Source of the DNA: Polyangium sp. 6x1
Lineage (GTDB): Bacteria; Myxococcota_A; Polyangia; Polyangiales; Polyangiaceae
Length of the DNA: 64,000 nucleotides
NCBI RefSeq assembly: GCF_029946515.1
Contig: NZ_JARZHH010000031.1
Location: 1-64,000, forward strand
Reading direction: 5' to 3'
The notes under the pieces were generated by a model that saw only the letters and a program-made list of their open reading frames with translations, made no database searches and was not told the origin of the DNA. The translations under genes were made by a program, and so were the position numbers. Numbering within the stretch: position 1 is the stretch's first letter; each line of letters starts with the position of its first letter. Positions 8,879 to 18,192 of this stretch are shown piece by piece.

Positions 8879-10114
8879 ATGGGAACGAGCTACATCATCG
8901 ACGCCGCACGGACGCCGCGAGGGCGCGGCAAGGCTGGGAAGGGGGCGCTCTCGGGCGTTCACCCGCAGGAGCTCTTCGCGCAGGTGCTCCGGGCGCTCCC
9001 TGCGCGCGGAGGCTTCGATCCGCGCGAGGTGGACGACGTGATGGCGGGGATCGTCTCGCAGGTCGGCGAGCAAGGCGCGAACCTCGCCCGCAACGCGGTG
9101 CTCGCGGCGGGCTATCCCGACGAGGTGCCGGGCGTGTCGCTGAACCGCTTCTGCGGCTCGGGCCTGCAGGCGGTCAACTTTGGCGCCATGGCGGTCGGCT
9201 CGGGCGCGATGGACTTCGTCGTCACCGGCGGCGTGGAGAGCATGTCGCGCGTCCCCATGGGCTCCGACGGCGGCGGCCAGGACGGCGGCAACACGCGCCT
9301 CCGCGAGCGTGTCTTCCAGGTCCCGCAAGGCATCAGCGCCGACCTGATCGCCACGCTCGAAGGTTTCACGCGCGAGGAGATCGACGCCGTGGCGCTGCGC
9401 TCGCAAAAGAACGCGGCGCGCGCCCTCGAGGACAAGCGCTTCGCGCGATCGCTCGTCCCGGTGACGGATCCCGTCACGGGCGCGGCGCTGCTCACGCAGG
9501 ACGAGTTTCCTCGGCCGAACACGACGGCCGAGGGGCTCGCCGCGCTCGAGCCCTCGTTCGTCGCGCTCGGCAAGGCGGTCGCCAGCCCGAACGGTGAGAC
9601 GCTCGATCAGATCGCGCTCGCGGCGTACCCGCACGCGAAGGAGATCCGGCACTTCCACACGGCCGGCAATTCGAGCGGCATCGTCGACGGGGCGGCCGCG
9701 GTGGTGCTCGCCTCGGAGCGGTACGTCAAGGCGAAGGGCATCAAGCCGCGCGCGAAGATCCTGGCGACGGCGACCGTCGGCACCGAGCCCTTGATCATGC
9801 TCACGGCGCCCGCGCCGGCGAGCCTGAAGGCGCTGCGGTTCGCGGGGATGGAGGCGCGTGACATCGACCTGTGGGAGATCAACGAGGCCTTCGCGGGCGT
9901 CGTGCTGCAAACGACGCGCGCGCTCGGGATCGATCCGGATCGCGTGAACGTGAACGGCGGCTCCATCGCGCTCGGCCATCCGCTCGGCGCGACGGGCGCG
10001 ATGCTGCTCGGCACCGCCCTCGACGAGCTCGAGCGCCGCGGCGAACAGACCGCGCTCGTCACGCTGTGCATCGGCGGCGGCCAGGGCATCGCCACGATCC
10101 TCGAACGGGTCTGA
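8879..10114 (+). CDS. Acetyl-CoA acyltransferase (thiolase)
   Basis: The 411-residue thiolase-fold enzyme would form or cleave 3-ketoacyl-CoA. Active-site motifs are complete: [13 protein letters not shown] (nucleophilic Cys about residue 90), [24 protein letters not shown] (catalytic His) and [10 protein letters not shown] (second Cys). ATG 8879 is preferred to GTG 8852 because AAGGGAG lies just upstream at the right distance and the conserved [11 protein letters not shown] starts immediately. Whether it acts in beta-oxidation or acetoacetyl-CoA synthesis cannot be told. Regulation by the divergent TetR protein is likely. It is convergent with the homocysteine methyltransferase gene, 3 bp apart. 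Confidence 0.92.
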   Translation: MGTSYIIDAARTPRGRGKAGKGALSGVHPQELFAQVLRALPARGGFDPREVDDVMAGIVSQVGEQGANLARNAVLAAGYPDEVPGVSLNRFCGSGLQAVNFGAMAVGSGAMDFVVTGGVESMSRVPMGSDGGGQDGGNTRLRERVFQVPQGISADLIATLEGFTREEIDAVALRSQKNAARALEDKRFARSLVPVTDPVTGAALLTQDEFPRPNTTAEGLAALEPSFVALGKAVASPNGETLDQIALAAYPHAKEIRHFHTAGNSSGIVDGAAAVVLASERYVKAKGIKPRAKILATATVGTEPLIMLTAPAPASLKALRFAGMEARDIDLWEINEAFAGVVLQTTRALGIDPDRVNVNGGSIALGHPLGATGAMLLGTALDELERRGEQTALVTLCIGGGQGIATILERV

Positions 10115-10117
10115 CGC

Positions 10118-10948
10118 TCAGCCTCTCGATCGAGCCCGCTCCGCGAGCGCCCGCACGTGGAGCGGGCCCGTCCCGCAGCATCCGCCGAGGATCGTCGCGC
10201 CCGCCCGGATCCACGCCTCCGCGAGCTCCGCATAAAGCTCCGCCCCGCGCGTGGCCTCCCCCCAGCCAATGCCCTCCTCCGCGGCGCCTGCATTCGCATA
10301 TACGCCGAATGGAATCCCCACCTGCGCGAGTTTTTCCACGAACGGCCGGGTTCGCGTCGCCTTCGTGCAATTGATCAAAACGGCGCTCGCCCCCCGCGCC
10401 GCCGCCTCGCGCGCGCCCGCGAGGACCTCCGCCGGCGTAAGCAAATCCGCGTCCGGTCCCGCGGTGAACGCCGCCCACACGGGCAAACCCGTCCGCAAGG
10501 CTTCCTCCACCGCCACGAGCGCCTCGCCGACGTGCGGGAACGTCTCGCAGAGGATCAGATCCACCCCCGCATCCGCGAGCACTTCGCAAAGCTCACGGTG
10601 CTCCGGTCGGGGGTTTTTCGGCGACAGATCCGGCCGATAACAATCTTCGAGTGGCGCCACGCTCCCCGCGATTCGATGCTCCGGCGGCACGGCCTCGCGC
10701 GCGAGCGCGACCGCCCTCCGCGCGAGCACCTCCCAGCGCTCGCCTGCGCTCCTCCGCTTGGTCCGGAACGTGTTCGCCGTGTGCACCGTCGCGCCCGTGG
10801 CTGCGTAGTCGCGGTGGATCGCGGACACGACCTCGGGCGCGCGCTCGAGCGCAAGCGCGCTCCAGAGCGGCGCGGGCGTGGGGACGCCGCGCGCGGCGAG
10901 CTCGGTTCCCATCGGTCCGTCGAGGATCGTCAACATCGCGGGGCCCAT
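10118..10948 (-). CDS. Homocysteine S-methyltransferase
   Basis: The 276-residue single-domain enzyme matches the Hcy-binding family (MmuM and the N-terminal module of MetH). [14 protein letters not shown] lies at the N-terminus, TANTFRT follows, and the zinc ligands are in LINCTK and GGCCGTGP near the C-terminus (one plus two Cys). It transfers a methyl group, for example from S-methylmethionine, to homocysteine to make methionine; the methyl donor cannot be told. It lacks the cobalamin and folate domains of full MetH. The start MGPAM at 10948 fits the family; MLTILDG four residues in is an alternative. It faces the membrane protein gene across 63 bp. Confidence 0.88.
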   Translation of the reverse strand: MGPAMLTILDGPMGTELAARGVPTPAPLWSALALERAPEVVSAIHRDYAATGATVHTANTFRTKRRSAGERWEVLARRAVALAREAVPPEHRIAGSVAPLEDCYRPDLSPKNPRPEHRELCEVLADAGVDLILCETFPHVGEALVAVEEALRTGLPVWAAFTAGPDADLLTPAEVLAGAREAAARGASAVLINCTKATRTRPFVEKLAQVGIPFGVYANAGAAEEGIGWGEATRGAELYAELAEAWIRAGATILGGCCGTGPLHVRALAERARSRG

Positions 10949-11011
10949 GTCGGCTTAGGATGGGGCCGAAGGTGCGCCGCGGGGAGGGCCGCGAAACGCC
11001 CGAACACCACG

Positions 11012-12931
11012 ATGAGCGCACCTGCCCCGAAGAACGTGCCCCGCCACGCGACGCATCGCTACCACACGACGCTCGTCGTCACGGGAGGGATCTGCCTGCT
11101 CGTGGGCCTCTGCGGCCTCGGCATGTTCGCGCTCTTCGGTACGAGCGCGGGCATTCCGATCCTCGGCGCGTTCTGCGCCCTGATCGGCGGTGCGTTCGTC
11201 GTCCTCGGCTACCTGGGGCGCCGGATCGGCGCGGGCGTGCAAGTGGTCAACACCTCGTTCGACCTCATCAACCGCGGCCGCTTCGCCGAGGCCGAGGCGC
11301 ACCTCGATCTCGCCGAGCAGGGCCGCCCCCATCCCCTCATCGCCTGCGTCGCCGCCGTGCAGCGCGGCCTCATCGGCATGCGCAGGGGCGACATCCCCAC
11401 GGCGATCGCGCACCTCGATCGAAGCATCACGACCCCGCTCGGCGTCCTCTACCGCGAGCAAACCCGGACGCACACCGTGAACGCGCGCGCCACCCGCGCC
11501 TTCTTGCGCGCGGCGAGCGGCGATCGCGCGGGCGCGCGCGAGGACATCGAGGCCGTGCGAATGAGCCCCAACGCCCTGCCACAAGGGCTCGGTCGTGCTG
11601 CCCTCGCCGAGGCGATCCTGCTCGAGCGATCGGGCGATCGCGACGCCTTGCGCGAGCACCTCGTCACGCACCACGAGCTGCTCTTCGACGCCACCGATCG
11701 CCGCGAGCGCACGATCGTCCGCGCCTTCCAGCGCATGCTCGAGACGACCGCGACGAGCGTGTATCGCAAGGGCGCCAAGCGCGACGCCGACAGCGAGGAG
11801 CCGCCGCTCGCCGACTGGATCGCGCAGGTCGTGCCCGAGGCCGCGCCCTTCGTCGAGGTCTCCGGCGCGCGGCCCGACAAGACCGGCGAGCTGCCCGCGG
11901 CCGAGGCCACCGAGGCGGCGAAGGTGGCCGTCGCGGAGGCGCGCAAGGCGGCCGCGAAGGACGCGCCTGCGAAGAACCGGCGAAAGGCCGGCCGGATCCT
12001 CGTGTTGTGGGCCCTGCTCGTGGCCCTCTCCGTCACCGTCTACCAGATGCTCTCGCCCTCGGGCGCGGAGAGCGACGGCGGGTTTGAAGAATTGTACGGA
12101 GAGCCGATAGATCCGACCCTGCCCATCGGCCTGCTCTGCCTTGCGGTCTTCGCCGCGCTCGCCGGCGGCCGTGTTTACTGGTTCTTCCGGGCGCGCAAGG
12201 AGTCGAAGGATCTGTTCGCCGCGCTGAACCTCGTCGCGAAGGGGGATCTCGCCGCGGGCGGCGCGGCGCTCGTGCGCCTCTCGTCGAGCCGCCTCTCGAT
12301 CCTCGCCGCGCAGGCCGATCTCGCGCTCGCGCTCGTCGCCGAGAAGAAAAGTGATCTCCGTTTGGCCCTCGACCTCTGCGATCGGGGCCTCGCGCGGCTC
12401 ACGCAGTACACCGTGCGCATCTCGGCCTCCGACATCCTCCTGCCCGATCTGATCAGCGAGCGCGCCTTCCTCCTCGCGGCCATGGATCGACACGCGGAGG
12501 CCGAAGCCGAGCTCGCCTCCTTGCCTCCGGCCTACCCTTTCAAGAGCCGCGCCCTCTTCCGCGTGCGGCTCGTCTCGCGCGTCCGGCAGGGGGATCTGAA
12601 GGCCGCCGCGGATCTCGCCACGCGGGCCGGCCTCGATCTGCCGCTCTTCGCGCGCGACGAGCTGCTCGCCGACGCCGTGCGTGCCGCGACGAACCCGGAG
12701 ATCGCCGGCGCGGGCGAGATCCCGCGCCTCAAGCGGGAGCTCCGCACGTACGCGCCGATGCGGCGCTGGATGGAGACGGTCGCGCCCGGGGCGCTCGCCG
12801 CGCTCGAACGCACGGCCGAGGACAAACCCCTCGAAGCCACGAACGATCGCGACACGCGCGCCGAGGAAGAGGCCCTCGCCGAGGCCGAGGCGGCCGGGGC
12901 CGCTGCGCGTGAGCTCGCCGTGGCGCGGTGA
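11012..12931 (+). CDS. Membrane-anchored TPR-like protein
   Basis: This 639-residue protein has two hydrophobic hairpins: two segments at about residues 20-72 and another pair at about 330-390 (ILVLWALLVALSVTVYQ, IGLLCLAVFAALAGG). Each is followed by a long helical region rich in paired Ala-containing helices (FDLINRGRFAEAEAHLDLAE; LVAKGDLAAGGAALVRLS) that resembles tetratricopeptide repeats. The two halves have the same layout, suggesting internal duplication. A scaffold role in the membrane is inferred; no enzymatic motif is seen. ATG 11012 is chosen because the frame upstream to 10157 is antisense to the methyltransferase gene. Confidence 0.7.
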   Translation: MSAPAPKNVPRHATHRYHTTLVVTGGICLLVGLCGLGMFALFGTSAGIPILGAFCALIGGAFVVLGYLGRRIGAGVQVVNTSFDLINRGRFAEAEAHLDLAEQGRPHPLIACVAAVQRGLIGMRRGDIPTAIAHLDRSITTPLGVLYREQTRTHTVNARATRAFLRAASGDRAGAREDIEAVRMSPNALPQGLGRAALAEAILLERSGDRDALREHLVTHHELLFDATDRRERTIVRAFQRMLETTATSVYRKGAKRDADSEEPPLADWIAQVVPEAAPFVEVSGARPDKTGELPAAEATEAAKVAVAEARKAAAKDAPAKNRRKAGRILVLWALLVALSVTVYQMLSPSGAESDGGFEELYGEPIDPTLPIGLLCLAVFAALAGGRVYWFFRARKESKDLFAALNLVAKGDLAAGGAALVRLSSSRLSILAAQADLALALVAEKKSDLRLALDLCDRGLARLTQYTVRISASDILLPDLISERAFLLAAMDRHAEAEAELASLPPAYPFKSRALFRVRLVSRVRQGDLKAAADLATRAGLDLPLFARDELLADAVRAATNPEIAGAGEIPRLKRELRTYAPMRRWMETVAPGALAALERTAEDKPLEATNDRDTRAEEEALAEAEAAGAAARELAVAR

Positions 12932-12994
12932 ATTCAATGCGCATCGAGGAAAGGGCCGCCGACGCCGACGACCCTTTCGCGCGCTCGCATTCGA

Positions 12995-14170
12995 TTACTT
13001 CGCCGTCACCGTATCGAAGTACGTGAACTTCTTGCCCTTGATCTGCACGATCACGATGGGCTTCTCGGCGTTGCGCTCGGCGTCGATGGTGATCGCGCCC
13101 GTCGCGCCCTGGAAGTTCTTCGTCTCGGCGATCGCGTCGCGGATCCCCTCGGGCGTATCCGTCTTCGCGCGGCCCATCGCGTCGAAGAGCAGCATCGCCG
13201 AGTCGTAGCCTTGCGCCGCGAGCGCGCTCGGCTCGCGCTTGAACTTCTCCGCGTACTTCTTCACGAACGCCTGCGAGTTCGGCGAGGGCATGTCGGGAGA
13301 GAAGTGGTTCGTGAAGTACGCGCCCTCCATCTCCTCGCCCGCGTCGGTCACGAGCGAGTCCGAGTGCCAGCCGTCGCCGCCGACGAACATGTTCCCCGGG
13401 ATCCCCGCGGCCTTCGCCTGCCGCGCGATCGGCACCATCGCGTTGTAGTAGACCGGCGCGTAGATCACCTCGGGCTCGGCGCTCTTGATCTCGTTCAGGT
13501 ACGTCGTGAAGTTCGTCTCGCTCTTGAGGAAGCTCTTCTCCGCGACGATGGTCATGCCGAGCTTCTTCGCCTCGTTCTTGAACTCGTTCGCGAGCCCCGA
13601 CGAGTAAAGGTCGTCCGAGGCGTAGAGCACCGCGAACTTGTTCTTGTTCAGCTTGTTCTTGACGAACCGCGCGCCCATCTGGCCCTGCACGTCGTCCGTG
13701 AAGCAGACGCGGAAGACGAACGGACCGACCTTCGTCACGTCCGGGTTCGTCGACGAGGGCGAGATCATCGGGATCTTGTTCTTGTTCGCCACGATGCCGG
13801 CGGCCTTCGAGCGCGACGACGCGACCTCGCCGAGCAGCGCGACGACCTTGTCGCGGTTGATGAGCTGCAGGACCTTGTTCGAGGCCTCCTGCGGGTTCGA
13901 CTTGTCGTCCTCGAAGAGCACGCGGACCTTCTTGCCCTTCACGCCGCCCTTCGCGTTGATCTCCTCGACCGCGAGCTCGGTGCCCTCTTGCGTGTCCTTG
14001 CCGAACTGCGTCTCGGCGCCGGAGAGGCTGAGGTAGGCGCCCACCTTCCACTCGTTCGAAGCAGGCTCCGGGCCCACGCCCGCGCCCTCCTTTTTGCCGC
14101 AACCCACCCCAAGCGCCGACAGCAAACAAAGGCCGGCCACGGTCCCGATCCAGCGACGTCGTCCGAGCAT
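12995..14170 (-). CDS. Branched-chain amino acid-type ABC substrate-binding lipoprotein
   Basis: This 391-residue LivK-like periplasmic binding protein has a signal peptide MLGRRRWIGTVAGLCLLSALGVGC with its lipid-modified Cys at about residue 24. The Peripla_BP_6 pattern follows: VGAYLSLSGAETQFGKDTQE, AVEEINAKGGVKGKKV, LLGEVASSRSKAA, PMISPSSTNP, VYYNAMVPIARQAKAAGI. ATG 14170 is chosen for the signal peptide; the frame is open to 14356. No permease or ATPase gene of such a transporter is adjacent, so it is an orphan that may share a transporter encoded elsewhere or act as a sensor. It is divergent from the thioesterase gene. Confidence 0.88.
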   Translation of the reverse strand: MLGRRRWIGTVAGLCLLSALGVGCGKKEGAGVGPEPASNEWKVGAYLSLSGAETQFGKDTQEGTELAVEEINAKGGVKGKKVRVLFEDDKSNPQEASNKVLQLINRDKVVALLGEVASSRSKAAGIVANKNKIPMISPSSTNPDVTKVGPFVFRVCFTDDVQGQMGARFVKNKLNKNKFAVLYASDDLYSSGLANEFKNEAKKLGMTIVAEKSFLKSETNFTTYLNEIKSAEPEVIYAPVYYNAMVPIARQAKAAGIPGNMFVGGDGWHSDSLVTDAGEEMEGAYFTNHFSPDMPSPNSQAFVKKYAEKFKREPSALAAQGYDSAMLLFDAMGRAKTDTPEGIRDAIAETKNFQGATGAITIDAERNAEKPIVIVQIKGKKFTYFDTVTAK

Positions 14171-14306
14171 TGGTCCTCGCTCTCCCTCGGGCCGAGCATG
14201 CCACAGGCTTGACGCCGCGGAAACTACACAGCCACCCTGCCATGCAGGCGCACCTTCCGCCTTCGCGGCGGCAGGCGAGCCCGGCATCAGATCCACGAGG
14301 TGCGCC

Positions 14307-14810
14307 TTGTCTTCTTCCGATCGCTTCGAAAGGCCCATCGGGCGGAGCCCCACCACCTACGCGCCGCCTCCCGCTCCCGTGGGCGCGCGTTTCTCCGTCT
14401 GTCAGGAGATCACCGTGCTCTGGGGCGACATCGACGCGCTCGGGCACGTCAACAACACGCGCTACTTCGGCTGGCTCGAAGAGACGCGGCTCGCCTACTT
14501 GCGCCTGATCGGCCTCGACCTCTCGACCGGCGCGCCGCAGAAGCCCGTGCTTGCGTCGACCTCCCTCGACTTTCTTCGCCCCGTCTTCTGGCCCGACACG
14601 GTGCGCGTCGAAGGCAAGACGACCCGCCTCGGCCGCACGAGCCTGACCATGGACTACCGCGTGACCTCGACGTCCCAGCAGGCCGTCGTCGCCACCGGCA
14701 GCGCGGTCGTGGTGCTGCTCGCCCCGAGCACGAACCGGCCTGCCCCCATCCCGGACGTGATCCGCGAAGCGATCCGCAGGCTCGATCCGGACGCGCGCGA
14801 CACGCTCTGA
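14307..14810 (+). CDS. 4HBT/YbgC-like acyl-CoA thioesterase
   Basis: This hotdog-fold protein of about 143-167 residues carries the YbgC/4-hydroxybenzoyl-CoA thioesterase signature WGDIDALGHVNNTRYFGWLE (active-site Asp), then VLASTSLDFLRPVFWPDTVR. The start is uncertain: the frame has no ATG after 14094. TTG 14307, preceded by GAGG, and GTG 14379, just before the conserved domain, are both possible; the longer form is given. The product would hydrolyse acyl-CoA in the cytoplasm. The gene has no operon partner: the upstream gene is divergent and the downstream gene convergent. Confidence 0.8.
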   Translation: MSSSDRFERPIGRSPTTYAPPPAPVGARFSVCQEITVLWGDIDALGHVNNTRYFGWLEETRLAYLRLIGLDLSTGAPQKPVLASTSLDFLRPVFWPDTVRVEGKTTRLGRTSLTMDYRVTSTSQQAVVATGSAVVVLLAPSTNRPAPIPDVIREAIRRLDPDARDTL

Positions 14811-14846
14811 TCGGTTGGGGCTCCAAAGGTTTCGCGTCCCAGGATC

Positions 14847-16250
14847 TCAGAGACACTTCCGGAACGGCATCCCCTCCACGTTCGGCGAGGGCCCGCCGGC
14901 GGCGGTGCACGTCGTTCCATTCGGACAGACCCCGTCGGCCGTGCAATCGCGGCTGCATGTGCCGTTACTGCAATAACCGAACGCGCATTGCGTGTCGTTC
15001 GCGCAGGCCGCGCCCACCTCGCCCCCGCCCGTGGGCAGGCAGAGACCAATACGCCCGCCCTGGATGTTGCCGACGGCCGTACAGGAAAAACCAAAGGGGC
15101 AAGCGCCCTGATACCGGCACGAATCCACGCACGCGTCGCCGGCCTGGCCCTGGAACGTGACGGACGAGGCGCAGTTCACCGCCGGCGCCGGCGGGATCGA
15201 GAACTGCTGGAAGTTCATGTGCTGGGCGTCATTGCAGAGGTTCACGGGGTTGCCGAACGGATCACAATGCCATTCGGTGGGCGCGCTGCCGCCGGGGAGC
15301 GGGCCGTACACGTCCGGCGGCCGCTTGCAGAGCCCGTTCGAGCAGGTCCAGGGCGCGAGGAGCGAGGCCCGCTGCGGGCAATCGGCGTTCGTCGTGCAGG
15401 CGAGCGTGCAGGCCCCGACGAGCAGCGAATTCGTGTCACACGCGGCAGGCACGATACACGCGGCGGTGTTTCCGGACTCGCAGAGGGCCTCGGCCTTCAC
15501 GCAGACCTTCGTGGGAGGGTTGCCGACGGCCATGCACCCGTAGCCGTTCGGGCAATCCGATCCCGTCGCGCAGGCCACCGTGCAATACCCCGGACCTTCG
15601 AGGCAGCCGAAATTGCAGGCCGCGGCGTTCGCGCACGTCTTTCCGACGTCGCTCGTCGTGCAGTATTTCTCGGCGCCCACCGCGCTGCAGCGCATCCCGC
15701 TCGGGCAACCGCCGTCCGCGATGCAGCTCCGCGTGCAGCGCTTCGGCCCGTTTTTCCACATCGGCTCGCACGTGAGCCCCGTCTCGCATTCCCCGTCGGC
15801 CGCGCAGAGATCGAGCTCGCCCTTCGTCGGCCCGCCGCCCGAGCCCCCGGATCCGCTCGAAGCGCTGCTCGACGAGGCGCTGCTGCTCGACGACGAACTC
15901 GAGCTCGACGAAGCGCTCGAGCTCGCGCCGCCCATTCCGCCGGCGCCGCCCATGCCACCCGTGCCGCCCGCGCCGCCGATGCCGCCGGAGCCGGGTCCGC
16001 CGCCGCCCCAGCCGTCGTCGGGCAAACACTGGCCGGAATGGCACAGGTATCCGGGCTGGCAGTCGCGCTCGGAGTCGGCGCACTCGCGCTTGCACTCGCC
16101 GTCGATGCACGCGCCCTCGATGCAGTCGCTGTTGATCTCGCACGGCGTCGCGCTCGCGCACCCCGACTCCGTGGTCGCGACCCCGACGATCGATGCTGCG
16201 AGCGTGAAGATGGACAGCAAGACATACGAGGTGGAGCGGGCGTGACGCAT
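14847..16250 (-). CDS. Cys-rich secreted lipoprotein with poly-Gly and poly-Ser linker
   Basis: The 467-residue protein has an N-terminal signal MRHARSTSYVLLSIFTL and first Cys in ESGCASA, possibly a lipobox. A short Cys-rich block (CEINSDCIEGACIDGECKRE) is followed by a Gly-rich stretch and an uninterrupted run of more than ten Ser residues (about residues 100-135). A long C-terminal region then repeats a CxxxxxCPxGxxC-type module (for example DGGCPSGMRCSAVGAEKYC and DCPNGYGCMAVG). The Cys spacing suggests disulfide-bonded EGF-like repeats outside the cell. Function is unknown. ATG 16250 is preferred over 16277 because the signal peptide starts there. It is divergent from the cytochrome gene across 45 bp. 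Confidence 0.7.
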   Translation of the reverse strand: MRHARSTSYVLLSIFTLAASIVGVATTESGCASATPCEINSDCIEGACIDGECKRECADSERDCQPGYLCHSGQCLPDDGWGGGGPGSGGIGGAGGTGGMGGAGGMGGASSSASSSSSSSSSSSASSSSASSGSGGSGGGPTKGELDLCAADGECETGLTCEPMWKNGPKRCTRSCIADGGCPSGMRCSAVGAEKYCTTSDVGKTCANAAACNFGCLEGPGYCTVACATGSDCPNGYGCMAVGNPPTKVCVKAEALCESGNTAACIVPAACDTNSLLVGACTLACTTNADCPQRASLLAPWTCSNGLCKRPPDVYGPLPGGSAPTEWHCDPFGNPVNLCNDAQHMNFQQFSIPPAPAVNCASSVTFQGQAGDACVDSCRYQGACPFGFSCTAVGNIQGGRIGLCLPTGGGEVGAACANDTQCAFGYCSNGTCSRDCTADGVCPNGTTCTAAGGPSPNVEGMPFRKCL

Positions 16251-16295
16251 GAGGGCCGACGTTATCACAAGCGGCACCCGTGCTACATAGCGGGC

Positions 16296-18125
16296 ATGCC
16301 GTCCCTTCGAGGGCTCGCCCGTTTCGTGTTTGCCGCCCTCACACCCCTCGTGATCCCCGCCTCCGCGGCCGCCGGCTTCGAGGACCTCGCGGGCACGAAA
16401 CCCGGGGAGCTCGGCCAGGGCAGCCAGTTCGAGGGGGCCGACGGCTGCGCGTTATGCCACGGCGGTGGTCACGACGGAGACCGCACCTACCTCCCGCACG
16501 ACGGGTGGGCCGGGACCATGATGGGAAATGCTGCGCGGGATCCCGTCTTTCGTGCCGCGCTGGTGATCGCGAACCAGGACGAACCCGGCGTGGGCACGTT
16601 TTGCTTGCGTTGCCATTCCCCCATCGCGTTCGTCCGCGGCCACGCGAGCCCGCCGGACGGGAGCGCGTTCGACGCCGTCGACATGCAAGGCGTCGGCTGC
16701 GACACCTGCCACCGCGCCGTGACGTCGGGCCCGCCTGAGGCGCCGTATCACCGCGGGGACGCGCAGATCGTCTACGACGACGACCTCGCCAAACGGGGCC
16801 CGTATGCCGACAGCGTGGCGCAGGTGCACGGCACGGCCGAGGACGGCGCGCTCTCGAGCTCGGCATTTTGCGGTCAATGTCATCAGGTGACGAACCCCGG
16901 CAGGAGGCTGCGCGACGCGGACGGCGTCGAGACGGCGATTGCGTTTCCGCTCGACACGACGTACGAAGAATGGGCGCAGAGCGCCTATGCCTTGCCGGGC
17001 GGGCAGAGCTGCGTCGATTGCCATACCCGCCGCAAATCCGGACAATTCCCCGTCGCGACTGCCCCCGTCGCGCCGCTCCGCCCGGATCCACGGGATCACG
17101 TTTTCGCCGGCGGCAACCTCTTCGGCATTCGCGCCGTCATGGCGAAGGACCCCGCGCGGGCCGCGGCATTCCCGGACGCGTTCGCGCTGGCCCTCGCGCG
17201 CACGGAGGAGACGCTCGCCAACGCCGCGAAGATCGAAATCACGAACGTGCCCGCCGCGGCCCTGCCTGGCGAGCCATTCGCGGTCACGGTGCGCGTGGAC
17301 AACCTGAGCGGCCACAAATTCCCGACGGGATATGCCGAGGGCCGCCGCGCGTGGATCGCGCTCGGGCTCGTCGACGCGATCGGCGAGGAGACCTTTTTCG
17401 TGGGCGGATACGACGCGGCGAAAGGCGAGATCGAGGCGTCCCCGCCGACGCGGGTGTACCGCGCGCAGCATGGTCGCTGGAATGGAACCGCGGCCGAGCC
17501 GGGGGAGAATCTCGCGCGGCACGACATGATCCTGTCGGATACGAGGATCCCGCCCAAGGGGTTCGTCCCGACGACCACGACACGACCGAGCGGCGAGATC
17601 GATTATGGGGACGGCGCGGGTGGCGTGCGCTCCTGGGACGAGGCGACGTTCACCGTGACGGCGCCGGTGGGGGTGTCGGGAAAAACGACCCTGTTCGCGC
17701 GGGTTCTTTATCAGCCGATCACGCGCAAATACGTCGAGCATCTCGCCGAGGCAAACGTCACGGATTCGAGCGGGCAGGAATTGCTCGCGATCTATGAATC
17801 CGAGGGTGCGTCGCCGCCGTTTGTCGTCTCGAAAGCGGAGGTCGGGATCGATTTCGGCGGCGGAGGCGGAAGCGGCGGCGGAAGCGGGAGCGGGAGCGGA
17901 AGCGGAAGCGGGAGCGGGAGCGGAAACGGAAGCGGCGGCGGACGTGATCCCGGGGCAGGGGAGGGATGCTCGTGTGGCCTCGGCGGACGGGACGAATCCC
18001 CGGGGCTTCCGGCGGCCTTCGGGCTCGTCGCGCTCGCGCTCCTTGGACGCGCGGCGAAGGCGGCCCCCCGCGCCCAGCGAAAACTTCTTCACGTCCGGAA
18101 GATCGTTCGCCGCTCTCGTCCGTAA
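16296..18125 (+). CDS. Pentahaem c-type cytochrome with MYXO-CTERM tail
   Basis: The 609-residue secreted protein has a signal peptide ending near PASAAAG and five CxxCH haem-binding motifs: CALCH (51), CLRCH (103), CDTCH (135), CGQCH (192) and CVDCH (239). The centre (about 285-520) is a beta-rich domain containing VRVDNLSGHKFPTGYAEGR, like NapC/multihaem associated domains. A Gly/Ser linker (about 525-555) leads to CSCGLGG, a hydrophobic helix LPAAFGLVALALLG and a basic end, the layout of MYXO-CTERM sorting signals. It probably acts in electron transfer at the cell surface. Its partners may be the haem and copper lipoproteins encoded downstream at 19764-21830. Confidence 0.85.
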   Translation: MPSLRGLARFVFAALTPLVIPASAAAGFEDLAGTKPGELGQGSQFEGADGCALCHGGGHDGDRTYLPHDGWAGTMMGNAARDPVFRAALVIANQDEPGVGTFCLRCHSPIAFVRGHASPPDGSAFDAVDMQGVGCDTCHRAVTSGPPEAPYHRGDAQIVYDDDLAKRGPYADSVAQVHGTAEDGALSSSAFCGQCHQVTNPGRRLRDADGVETAIAFPLDTTYEEWAQSAYALPGGQSCVDCHTRRKSGQFPVATAPVAPLRPDPRDHVFAGGNLFGIRAVMAKDPARAAAFPDAFALALARTEETLANAAKIEITNVPAAALPGEPFAVTVRVDNLSGHKFPTGYAEGRRAWIALGLVDAIGEETFFVGGYDAAKGEIEASPPTRVYRAQHGRWNGTAAEPGENLARHDMILSDTRIPPKGFVPTTTTRPSGEIDYGDGAGGVRSWDEATFTVTAPVGVSGKTTLFARVLYQPITRKYVEHLAEANVTDSSGQELLAIYESEGASPPFVVSKAEVGIDFGGGGGSGGGSGSGSGSGSGSGSGNGSGGGRDPGAGEGCSCGLGGRDESPGLPAAFGLVALALLGRAAKAAPRAQRKLLHVRKIVRRSRP

Positions 18126-18192
18126 GAGGTCGGGCCGCCGCGCCGGGGAGCTGGCCACTCCCGCGATGCGCGCCGCCAACGAGGAGCCGACG

